This document shows, piece after piece, positions 1 through 5,236 of a DNA stretch of 5,236 bases; position 1 is the first letter of the stretch; every line of letters starts with the position of its first letter. The stretch comes from Burkholderiaceae bacterium (GTDB taxonomy: Bacteria > Pseudomonadota > Gammaproteobacteria > Burkholderiales > Burkholderiaceae_D). The translations under genes and the position numbers were made by a program. The notes under the pieces were generated by a model. The model made no database searches, had not been told where the DNA came from, and saw only the letters and a program-made list of their open reading frames with translations. The stretch spans positions 1 to 5,236 of the forward strand of contig JACMLV010000389.1 in NCBI GenBank assembly GCA_014379395.1, written 5' to 3'.

Positions 1-18
1 AATCCGCTGCAATTCGCC

Positions 19-1944
19 ATGACAACGCTCCAGGTCCTGCCCATCGGCAAGCGCATCACCTTCCGCATCCTGCTCACCACCGTCGGCGGCTTGCTGCTGA
101 CCATGTTCGCCATCGGCTACACCCTGCTGCTGTCGTGGCAGCTCGAAGGGGGCGCCGCCGCCATCAACGAGGCCGGCAAGCTGCGCATGCTGTCGTACCG
201 GATGGCGCTGGTGCTCGAGGATTTCAGCAGCGGAGCCCAGATCGACGGCGAGCTGGAAAAATTCAACAACATCCTGCTCGACTTGCAAAACGGCGACGCC
301 AAGCGGCCGCTGCTGCTGCCGGCCACGCCCGCCATCCAGTCGCAGATGCAACTGGTGCGCTCGATCTGGCAGCAGCAGATCCGCCACAACGCGCGCGCGG
401 CCGCCAGCGGCATCGACGAGGCCACGCGCCAGAACGCGGTGCGCCAATACCGGGCCGGGCTGGAGGCCTTCGTCGACAACATCAACCAGCTGGTGTCGCT
501 GGTCGAAGTCGAGCTGTCCGGCAAGACCACCTGGCTGCGCCTGTGCCAGACCGCCCTGATCTTCCTGTCGCTGGCGGCCAGCATCACGCTGCTGTATCTG
601 CTCTACCTGTGGATCATCGGCCCGGTCAACCGGATGCGGGCCGGCATCGCGCGCATGAGCGAGGACGACCTCGACGTGCGCCTGCCGGTCGAGACGGAGG
701 ACGAGTTCGGCGTGCTGGCGCTGGCCTTCAACAAGATGGCCGACCATGTGCAAAGCGCCCAGCGCACCCTCGAGCAGCGGGTGCAGGACAAGACCGAGAA
801 ATTGAGCGCGCAGAACCAGCAGGTCGCCGCGCTCTACGAGATCACCTCGTTCCTGGCCGGCCCGCACGCGATCGAGGAGCTGTGCCGCGGCTTTCTGCAA
901 GGCATCATGCAGCGCGTCGCGGCCGACGGCGGCATGGTGCGCATCCTCGACAACCAGCATGACAACATGCACATCACCGTGCACGAGGGCGTCTCCGAGC
1001 GCCTGGTCGAGGAGGAGCATTGCATCAAGCGCGACGAGTGCCTGTGCGGCTCGTCGGCCCAGCAGGGCGTCATCCTGATCAAGGATTTCCGCCTGTTGAA
1101 TCAGCAAAAGCAGTACCGCTGCCAGGAGGAGGGCTTCGTCTCGATCGCGGTGTTCCAGATCGTCGCGCGCCAGCAGGTGATCGGCAGCTTCTCGCTGCAT
1201 TTCAAGCAGCAGCGCGCGATCAGCGGGGCCGAGCAGCGCCTGTTGGAAACGCTGGGCCAGAACCTCGGCACGGCGATCGAAAACCAGCGCCTGATCGCGC
1301 GCGAAAAGGAGTTCGCCGTCTCGCAGGAGCGCAACCTGCTGGCCCAGGGGCTGCACGACAGCATCGCCCAGGGCTTGAACTTCCTGAACCTGCAAGTGCA
1401 GATGCTGGAGGATTCGGTGCGCCGCGGCAATATGGACGAGGTCAACGACATCCTGCCGCTGCTCCACGCCGGCGTCGAGGAGAGCTACCAGGACGTGCGC
1501 GAACTGCTGCTCAACTTCCGCACCCGCTGGCAGGACAGCGACCTGCACACCGAGATGCGCAACGTGCTGGCCAAGTTCGAGCGCCAGAGCGGCGTGCGGG
1601 GCAAGATCGACATCCACGGCAGCGGCGCGCCATTTGCGCCCGAACAACAGTTGCAAATCTTGTTTATACTACAGGAGGCGTTGTCGAACATCCGCAAGCA
1701 CGCGCTGGCCAGCGAGGTGACCGTCAGCGTCGAGAACGGCCGCGATTTTTCGATGCGGCTGCACGACGACGGGCGCGGCTTCGCGCCGGCCGAGCTGCTC
1801 GAGAAATCGGACCAGCACGTTGGTTTGCGCATCATGCAAGAGCGCGCCCAGCGCCTCGGCGCCGAGTTGGAAATATCCAGCGAGTCCGGCGCGGGCACCA
1901 CCATCTCCTTGTACTTGCGGCGCGAGGGGCGGCTGGTGGCGTGA
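19..1944 (+). CDS. narX: NarX-type nitrate/nitrite sensor histidine kinase
   Basis: Inner-membrane sensor kinase that should detect nitrate/nitrite in the periplasm and phosphorylate the NarL regulator encoded next. It has 641 residues, slightly longer than E. coli NarX (about 600). Domains seen: TM1 about residues 15-39; just after it the NarX/NarQ nitrate-binding P-box (INEAGKLRMLSYRM, about 49-62); a helical periplasmic sensor region to about 172; TM2 about 173-200; HAMP about 200-252; a coiled-coil signalling helix about 247-272; a GAF-like domain about 272-425 with cysteines C335, C341, C343 and C368; a HisKA_3 dimerisation domain with phospho-acceptor H446 in the HDSIAQ motif; and an HATPase_c domain with N-box (LQEALSNIRKHA, about 551-562) and G-box (DDGRGF, 583-588). 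The chosen ATG puts TM1 at the usual distance from the N-terminus. However, no ribosome binding site is visible and the frame is open to the window edge, so the true start could lie upstream. NarX is preferred over NarQ because of the cysteine-bearing central module and the adjacent narL; family assignment is secure. Confidence 0.93.
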   Translation: MTTLQVLPIGKRITFRILLTTVGGLLLTMFAIGYTLLLSWQLEGGAAAINEAGKLRMLSYRMALVLEDFSSGAQIDGELEKFNNILLDLQNGDAKRPLLLPATPAIQSQMQLVRSIWQQQIRHNARAAASGIDEATRQNAVRQYRAGLEAFVDNINQLVSLVEVELSGKTTWLRLCQTALIFLSLAASITLLYLLYLWIIGPVNRMRAGIARMSEDDLDVRLPVETEDEFGVLALAFNKMADHVQSAQRTLEQRVQDKTEKLSAQNQQVAALYEITSFLAGPHAIEELCRGFLQGIMQRVAADGGMVRILDNQHDNMHITVHEGVSERLVEEEHCIKRDECLCGSSAQQGVILIKDFRLLNQQKQYRCQEEGFVSIAVFQIVARQQVIGSFSLHFKQQRAISGAEQRLLETLGQNLGTAIENQRLIAREKEFAVSQERNLLAQGLHDSIAQGLNFLNLQVQMLEDSVRRGNMDEVNDILPLLHAGVEESYQDVRELLLNFRTRWQDSDLHTEMRNVLAKFERQSGVRGKIDIHGSGAPFAPEQQLQILFILQEALSNIRKHALASEVTVSVENGRDFSMRLHDDGRGFAPAELLEKSDQHVGLRIMQERAQRLGAELEISSESGAGTTISLYLRREGRLVA

Positions 1945-1978
1945 CGCCCGGCCGACTCAACCATATGAAAGCGACAGC

Positions 1979-2623
1979 ATGACCATCAAAATTCTTCTGG
2001 TCGACGACCACACCCTGTTCCGCAGCGGGATCAAATTGCTGCTGCAGCGCAATCCCGAATTCGAGGTCATCGGCGAGGCCTCCGACGGCCTGGAGGGCGT
2101 CAAGCGCGCCAAGCAGCTGATGCCCGACGTGGTGTTGATGGATCTGAACATGCCCGGCCTGTCCGGGCTGGAGGCGATGCAGCTGATCGTCGAGGACTTG
2201 CCCGGCACGGCGGTGCTGATGCTGACCGTGTCGGAGGAGGCCGAAGACCTCTCGACGGCGCTGCGCAACGGCGCCAGCGGCTACCTGCTGAAAAACATCG
2301 AGGCCGACTACCTGACCCAGGCCATCAAGCGCGCCCACGCCGGCGAGCCGGTGGTGGCCGAGGCGATGACGGCCAAGCTGGTGGCGCAGTTCCGCTCGGG
2401 CCAGAACGTGGCGGCCGCGCCCGAGCGCGAGAAACTGACCCCGCGCGAACGCGAGGCGATGTCCTGCCTGGCGCGCGGCCAGAGCAACAAGGAGATCGCG
2501 CGCCAGCTCGACGTGGCCGAGAGCACCGTCAAGATCCACGTCCAGAACATCCTCAAAAAGCTCAACCTCAACAGCCGGGTGCAGATCGCCGTCTACGCCG
2601 TCGAGCACGGGCTGGGCAAGTAG
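1979..2623 (+). CDS. narL: NarL-type nitrate/nitrite response regulator (REC-LuxR HTH)
   Basis: Cytoplasmic DNA-binding response regulator, the partner of the NarX kinase upstream; it should activate or repress anaerobic respiratory genes once phosphorylated. It has 214 residues, against 216 for E. coli NarL. The receiver domain (about 1-120) shows the acidic pair D9-D10, phospho-acceptor D55 in the LMDLNMPG motif, T83 and K105. A linker (about 135-152) leads to a LuxR/GerE helix-turn-helix (about 152-214) with the LTPREREA start, the SNKEIARQLDVAESTVKIHV recognition region and the paired lysines near 193-194. The ATG was chosen because the receiver fold starts right behind it (MTIKILLVDDH). 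The open frame runs back to 1820 inside narX, but that extension would add 53 unlike residues. The gap from narX is 34 bases and the upstream Shine-Dalgarno match is weak, which suits co-transcription. NarP is the main alternative; the position beside narX favours NarL. Confidence 0.93.
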   Translation: MTIKILLVDDHTLFRSGIKLLLQRNPEFEVIGEASDGLEGVKRAKQLMPDVVLMDLNMPGLSGLEAMQLIVEDLPGTAVLMLTVSEEAEDLSTALRNGASGYLLKNIEADYLTQAIKRAHAGEPVVAEAMTAKLVAQFRSGQNVAAAPEREKLTPREREAMSCLARGQSNKEIARQLDVAESTVKIHVQNILKKLNLNSRVQIAVYAVEHGLGK

Positions 2624-2626
2624 GAC

Positions 2627-2652
2627 CGCCGCCGCGTCGGGGCGCGATTTTT
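2627..2652 (+). terminator. Possible intrinsic terminator after narL
   Basis: Just after the narL stop, CGCC (2627-2630) can pair with GGCG (2641-2644) and CC (2632-2633) with GG (2639-2640), leaving a small loop and one bulged G. A run of five T (2648-2652) and a T-rich stretch to 2657 follow. An alternative CGCG/CGCG stem (2633-2636 with 2643-2646) sits on the same T run. The stem is short, so this is a modest candidate for ending the narXL transcript. Confidence 0.3.
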
Positions 2653-2658
2653 CTCTTC

Positions 2659-2692
2659 GCGGGAAAGCCCGCCCGGCCCGTCTTTCACTTTT
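2659..2692 (+). terminator. Second stem-loop with T-rich tail after narL
   Basis: GCGGG (2659-2663) and CCCGC (2668-2672) form a perfect 5-bp GC stem around an AAAG loop. The T-rich tail (TCTTTCACTTTT, 2681-2692) starts about eight bases after the stem, which is too far for a textbook terminator. It may back up the preceding hairpin or act as a 3'-end stabilising structure. Confidence 0.25.
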
Positions 2693-2707
2693 CCCTTTCA
2701 CTTCCCC
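2682..2707 (+). repeat. 13-bp tandem repeat in a pyrimidine tract
   Basis: Two adjacent 13-base units, CTTTCACTTTTCC (2682-2694) and CTTTCACTTCCCC (2695-2707), differ at one position. They lie in a nearly pure pyrimidine stretch (2681-2708, only two A residues). No function can be assigned; it could be a local slippage duplication. Confidence 0.6.
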
Positions 2708-2749
2708 CGATCACGTGCCCGCTGCCCGCCCGGTGGCTGGCCGCCTGCG

Positions 2750-2778
2750 TTGCAGAACTACTACCTTCGACCTATAGC
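2750..2778 (+). promoter_or_regulatory. Candidate sigma70-like promoter for the Crp/Fnr regulator
   Basis: TTGCAG (2750-2755) as a -35 and TATAGC (2773-2778) as a -10 are 17 bases apart. They match the consensus at 3/6 and 4/6 positions, so this is weak. It is the best pair seen in the gap before the regulator gene. A start near 2785 would leave a leader of about 50 bases that contains the FNR-type operator. Confidence 0.3.
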
Positions 2779-2802
2779 CGTTAAGGGGGGCGCTCGCTAC
2801 AC

Positions 2803-2816
2803 TTGATCTCAGTCAA
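2803..2816 (+). promoter_or_regulatory. FNR/Dnr-type operator (TTGAT-N4-GTCAA)
   Basis: TTGATCTCAGTCAA matches the FNR/Anr/Dnr consensus TTGAT-N4-ATCAA at nine of ten defined positions. Its centre is about 27 bases upstream of the regulator's ATG. It is probably bound by a Crp/Fnr-family protein: either the product of the gene just downstream (autoregulation) or a separate FNR elsewhere in the genome. If the promoter at 2750-2778 is the one used, the operator lies about 18-32 bases downstream of the transcription start, a position that favours repression rather than class II activation at -41.5. Confidence 0.75.
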
Positions 2817-2820
2817 TTTG

Positions 2821-2832
2821 AAGGAAAGAGGG
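2821..2832 (+). promoter_or_regulatory. Strong ribosome binding site for the Crp/Fnr regulator
   Basis: The purine run AAGGAAAGAGGG ends four bases before the ATG at 2837, so its AAGGA and GAGGG cores are suitably placed. It is the clearest Shine-Dalgarno sequence in the window and fixes the start of the regulator gene. Confidence 0.7.
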
Positions 2833-2836
2833 AACT

Positions 2837-3529
2837 ATGGCTAAATTGAATGTGGACGGCTTGTTGTCGAACCAGGCGTTGTTTCGCGACGTCTCGCCGG
2901 TCGAGATGGAGCGTTTGCAGAACGAAGTAGTCAAGGTCGAACTCGACAAGGGGCAGATGCTGTTTCGCAAGGGCGAGATGGCGCAGGGCGTCTACGCCGT
3001 CGTCTACGGCCTGATGAAATTGAGCATTCCCTCGATGGAGGGCGGCGAGAAGGTGCTCGAGCTGATCCGCCCGGGCCAGAACTTCGGCGAAGCCATGATC
3101 TTCCTCGACGAGCCGTATCCGTTTTGCGCCGCCGCCGCCGAGAACACCCTGCTGCTGCGGGTGCCGCCGGGTGCCTTGTTCCGCCTGCTCGACTCGTCGC
3201 CGCTGATGGCGCGCGAGATGATGGCCGGCATGTCGGCCCGCCTGCTCGGCTTCATCCAAAACGTCGAGCGCTGCTCGCTGCAAAACGCGACCCAGCGCGT
3301 GATCGAATACCTGTTGCAGGCGGCCACCATGCAGCAATCGAACGAAATCCGGCTCGACCTGAAGAAAAACCTGGTCGCCTCCCTGCTCAACCTGGCGCCG
3401 GCGACCCTGTCGCGCGTGCTGCACCAACTGATCGACCAGCAACTCATCAAAGTCAGCGGTTCGCTGATCCACATCGGCAACGAAGCCGCCCTGAAATCCT
3501 ACCAGCATGGCCCCGCGATGCTGCACTAG
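2837..3529 (+). CDS. Crp/Fnr-family transcription regulator, Dnr-like
   Basis: Cytoplasmic 230-residue regulator with a cyclic-nucleotide-binding-type beta-barrel (about 15-125), a long dimerisation helix (about 126-160) and a winged helix-turn-helix (about 165-215). The stretch GEKVLELIRPGQNFGEAMIF resembles the Dnr branch (GEKILEV, then AEAMMFMD in Pseudomonas Dnr), as do SLQNATQRVIEYLL and the LSRVLHQL helix. There is no N-terminal FNR cysteine cluster: the only cysteines are C97 and C146, so O2 sensing through a 4Fe-4S cluster is unlikely. The Glu-Gly-Arg cAMP signature of CRP is also not evident. By analogy with Dnr it may respond to NO through haem, but the N-terminal histidines of P. 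aeruginosa Dnr are not conserved, so the signal is unknown. The recognition helix reads PATLSR, with Ala189 where FNR and Dnr have Glu. The gene lies between narL and ubiU, with an FNR-type operator and a strong ribosome binding site in front. The family is certain; the Dnr-like subfamily is probable. Confidence 0.88.
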   Translation: MAKLNVDGLLSNQALFRDVSPVEMERLQNEVVKVELDKGQMLFRKGEMAQGVYAVVYGLMKLSIPSMEGGEKVLELIRPGQNFGEAMIFLDEPYPFCAAAAENTLLLRVPPGALFRLLDSSPLMAREMMAGMSARLLGFIQNVERCSLQNATQRVIEYLLQAATMQQSNEIRLDLKKNLVASLLNLAPATLSRVLHQLIDQQLIKVSGSLIHIGNEAALKSYQHGPAMLH

Positions 3530-3536
3530 GAATATT

Positions 3537-3582
3537 AGGAGTCTCCCGGGCCGAGGGACGATCCCGAGTCCGGCAGGCTCCT
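3537..3582 (+). promoter_or_regulatory. Long imperfect hairpin in the leader of ubiU
   Basis: Bases 3537-3544 pair with 3575-3582 (8 bp, one G-U). After a C-C mismatch, 3546-3551 pair with 3568-3573 (6 bp, one G-U). After an internal loop with potential tandem G-A pairs, 3555-3558 pair with 3562-3565 around a CGA loop. This gives 18 pairs within 46 bases, filling most of the gap between the regulator stop and ubiU. What follows (TTAGTCTGTT) is only weakly T-rich, so it is not a standard terminator. It could be a partial terminator or attenuator, a processing site, or an mRNA-stabilising stem. Confidence 0.5.
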
Positions 3583-3604
3583 TAGTCTGTTCCACACTGT
3601 CCCC

Positions 3605-4609
3605 ATGAAAAAAATCGATCTGGTCGCCCCCGCCGGCAGTCTGCTGGCGCTCAAAACGGCGGTCGACAAAGGCGCCGACGCCGTCTTCCTCGGCCTGCGC
3701 AACGCCACCAACGCCCGCAACTTCGGCGGCCTCAACTTCAGCGACAGCGACATCGCCCAAGGCGTCGAATACGCCCACGCCCGTGGCAAGCAGGTGCTGT
3801 TCGCCATCAACACCTACCCGCAGGCGAGCATGGTGGCCGAATGGCGCGCCGCCATCGACACCGCCGTCAAGATGGGCGCCGACGCCTGCATCGTCGCCGA
3901 CCCCGGCCTGATGGCCTACGCGCGCGACCGCCATCCCGACCTGCGCCTGCACCTCTCCGTCCAAGGCTCGGCCACCACGCTCGACGCGATCGAACTGATG
4001 CGCGAACAATTCGGCATCAAGCGCGCCGTGCTGCCGCGCGTGCTGACGCTGGTGGAAATTGAAAAAATCATCCGCCAGACCACCGTCGAGATCGAAGTGT
4101 TCGGCTTTGGCAGCCTGTGCGTGATGGCCGAGGGCCGCTGCCTGCTGTCGAGCTACGCGACCGGCGACTCGCCCAACAACAAGGGCGTGTGCTCGCCGGG
4201 CCACGCCGTCAAGTGGGAAGAGAAGAACAACATCTTGCAGGCGCGCCTGAACGGCACCCTGATCGACAGCTACGGCCCGGGCGAGGTGGCGGCCTATCCG
4301 ACCCTGTGCAAGGGCCGCTTCGAAGTGGACGGCGAGATCGACTACGCGCTCGAGGAGCCGACCAGCCTGAACGCCATCGGCCTGCTGCCGCAACTGTTGA
4401 ACATGGGCGTGGCCGCGATCAAGGTCGAGGGCCGCCAGCGCAGCCCGACCTACGTCGCCCAAGTGGTCGGCACGCTGCGCAGCGCGCTCGACGCGACCAT
4501 GCGCGACCCGGAACGCTACACCCCGCGCGCCGAATGGCAGACCACGCTGGCCCGCCACGCCGAGGGCGCGCACGTCACGCAAGGCGCCTTCGAACGTCCC
4601 TGGAAATAA
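3605..4609 (+). CDS. ubiU: UbiU, O2-independent ubiquinone hydroxylation protein
   Basis: Subunit of the UbiU-UbiV heterodimer, which hydroxylates the aromatic ring of ubiquinone precursors without oxygen; in characterised bacteria it works with the lipid-binding protein UbiT and takes the oxygen from prephenate. It is a cytoplasmic member of the peptidase U32 family, with no protease role expected. It has 334 residues (E. coli UbiU 331), starting as usual with a short strand and PAGS, then the GADAVFLGL and NARNFGGLNF motifs. The four 4Fe-4S ligands are present at C172 (FGSLCVM), C179 (EGRC), C196 (GVCSPG) and C235 (YPTLCKGR), with the same spacing as the E. coli cluster (169, 176, 193, 232). 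The C-terminal EGRQRSPTYV motif is intact. The ATG gives the family N-terminus, yet no Shine-Dalgarno sequence precedes it. The gene is 75 bases after the regulator and one base before ubiV, so it is probably in one transcript with both. U32 RNA-modification proteins such as RlhA or TrhP are ruled out by length and partner. Confidence 0.95.
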   Translation: MKKIDLVAPAGSLLALKTAVDKGADAVFLGLRNATNARNFGGLNFSDSDIAQGVEYAHARGKQVLFAINTYPQASMVAEWRAAIDTAVKMGADACIVADPGLMAYARDRHPDLRLHLSVQGSATTLDAIELMREQFGIKRAVLPRVLTLVEIEKIIRQTTVEIEVFGFGSLCVMAEGRCLLSSYATGDSPNNKGVCSPGHAVKWEEKNNILQARLNGTLIDSYGPGEVAAYPTLCKGRFEVDGEIDYALEEPTSLNAIGLLPQLLNMGVAAIKVEGRQRSPTYVAQVVGTLRSALDATMRDPERYTPRAEWQTTLARHAEGAHVTQGAFERPWK

Positions 4610-4610
4610 A

Positions 4611-5236
4611 ATGACCCAACTGAAACTCTCGCTCGCGCCGCTGGCCTACTACTGGTCCAAGGCCGACACCTTGCAGTTCTACGCCGACGTGGCCGACTGG
4701 CCGGTCGACATCGTCTACCTGGGCGAAGTGGTCTGCTCGCGCCGCCACAACATGAAAACCGACGACTGGCTCGACGTCGCCAAGACCCTGCGCGATGCCG
4801 GCAAAGAGGTCGTCATCTCGACCCTGACCCTGATCGACAGCGAGGCCGACCGCCGCGCCATGCAGCGCCTGGCCGAGCGCGCCGCAGCCGACGGCATCAT
4901 GCTCGAGGCCAACGACTTCAGCGCCGTGCGCGCCTTGCAAGGCCAGAAATTCGTCGCCGGCCCGCACCTGAACGTGTACCACGACGGCACCCTGTCCTGG
5001 CTGGGCGGATTGGGCGCGACGCGCTTCACGCCGCCGATTGAACTCTCGCGCGAAGATCTGGCGACCTTGCAAATGACGCGTCCGAAGGGCATGCAGACCG
5101 AAGTGCAAGTGTGGGGCCGCATGGCGCTGGCGTTCTCGTCGCGCTGCTTCACCGCGCGCCACTTCCGCCTGCGCAAGGACAACTGCGAATTCCGCTGCGA
5201 AACGCATCCGGACGGCCTGCCGCTGGCGACCCGCGA
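4611..5236 (+). CDS. ubiV: UbiV, O2-independent ubiquinone hydroxylation protein (3' end cut by window)
   Basis: Second subunit of the UbiU-UbiV complex. The frame is open from the ATG to the window edge, giving 208 residues of an expected total near 290-300, so the C-terminal third is missing only because the window ends. The N-terminus (KLSLAPLAYYW) and the DIVYLGEVVCSRR motif are typical of UbiV. All four 4Fe-4S cysteines are visible: C42, C179 (SSRC), C192 and C196 (NCEFRC). The last three keep the 13- and 4-residue spacings of E. coli UbiV (180, 193, 197), and C42 matches E. coli C39. The start is one base after the ubiU stop (TAAAATG) with no separate ribosome binding site, which points to translational coupling and 1:1 production of the two subunits. 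The remaining sequence and probably ubiT should lie beyond the window edge. Confidence 0.94.
   Translation, partial: MTQLKLSLAPLAYYWSKADTLQFYADVADWPVDIVYLGEVVCSRRHNMKTDDWLDVAKTLRDAGKEVVISTLTLIDSEADRRAMQRLAERAAADGIMLEANDFSAVRALQGQKFVAGPHLNVYHDGTLSWLGGLGATRFTPPIELSREDLATLQMTRPKGMQTEVQVWGRMALAFSSRCFTARHFRLRKDNCEFRCETHPDGLPLATR

Noticed and set aside
135..962. Long alternative frames within narX on both strands (also 1020-1982 on the + strand)
   Set aside because: The translations are Arg/Ala/Pro-rich without motifs and overlap a complete NarX sequence with all expected domains intact, so there is no sign of a frameshift.
1651..1680. AT-rich patch inside narX with TATACT (1665-1670) and AGGAGG (1673-1678), suggesting an internal promoter or start for narL or a kinase fragment
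   Set aside because: No -35 lies at a usable distance (TTGCAA is only 8 bases upstream of TATACT). The AGGAGG is two bases from the following TTG, too close to initiate. The sequence simply encodes the conserved helix before and within the N-box.
1820..1978. N-terminal extension of narL back into narX
   Set aside because: The added 53 residues overlap the narX 3' end in another frame and do not resemble any response-regulator N-terminus; the receiver domain begins directly at the 1979 ATG.
2750..2836. NarL heptamer sites (TACYYMT) near the regulator promoter
   Set aside because: The best matches (TACCTTC at 2762-2768, TACACTT at 2798-2804) fit only 5 of 7 positions and no inverted 7-2-7 pair is present.
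2813..4582. A 589-codon open frame on the minus strand, opposite the Crp/Fnr regulator and ubiU
   Set aside because: It mirrors two confidently identified genes, runs through the intergenic hairpin, has a low-complexity Ala/Arg/Gln/His/Val-rich translation and no recognisable domain. It is a typical by-product of GC-rich codon use.
1..5236. CRISPR array, tRNA or rRNA genes, insertion sequences or phage genes
   Set aside because: No spaced direct repeats, no tRNA-like cloverleaf with a CCA-type end, and no transposase or integrase motifs were seen. Nearly all of the window is accounted for by five ordinary chromosomal genes and two short gaps.

Overview
The window is GC-rich (roughly two thirds G+C by eye) and every gene is on the + strand. 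It reads as a chromosomal piece of a facultatively anaerobic, nitrate-respiring betaproteobacterium. Codon use and protein character suggest an Oxalobacteraceae-like organism (Massilia, Duganella or Janthinobacterium type). That placement is an inference from general resemblance, not from a database search.

Layout. (1) 19-1944: a NarX-type nitrate/nitrite sensor histidine kinase. (2) 1979-2623: its NarL-type response regulator, 34 bases downstream and surely co-transcribed. (3) 2624-2836: a 213-base gap with two possible terminator hairpins, a 13-bp tandem repeat in a pyrimidine tract, a weak sigma70-like promoter, a near-perfect FNR/Dnr-type operator (TTGAT-N4-GTCAA) and a strong ribosome binding site. 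(4) 2837-3529: a Crp/Fnr-superfamily regulator closest to the Dnr branch, without the FNR iron-sulfur cysteine cluster and with an unusual recognition helix. (5) 3530-3604: a 75-base gap mostly filled by a long imperfect hairpin. (6) 3605-4609: ubiU. (7) 4611 to the window edge: ubiV, cut off by the end of the window, only one base after the ubiU stop.

How the parts fit. NarX-NarL senses nitrate/nitrite at the inner membrane and controls anaerobic respiratory genes. The Dnr-like protein adds a second input, probably NO or low oxygen. UbiU-UbiV is the 4Fe-4S, peptidase-U32-family pair that hydroxylates ubiquinone precursors without O2, so the quinone pool feeding nitrate reductase can be made when the O2-dependent UbiI/UbiH/UbiF-type enzymes cannot work. 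The block therefore places nitrate sensing, a Dnr-type switch and anaerobic quinone synthesis side by side. The third partner, ubiT, is not in the window and would be expected nearby.

The gene families are known ones. The parts most worth a second look are the regulatory ones: the operator lying downstream of the likely promoter, the Glu-to-Ala change in the regulator's recognition helix, and the hairpin before ubiU.
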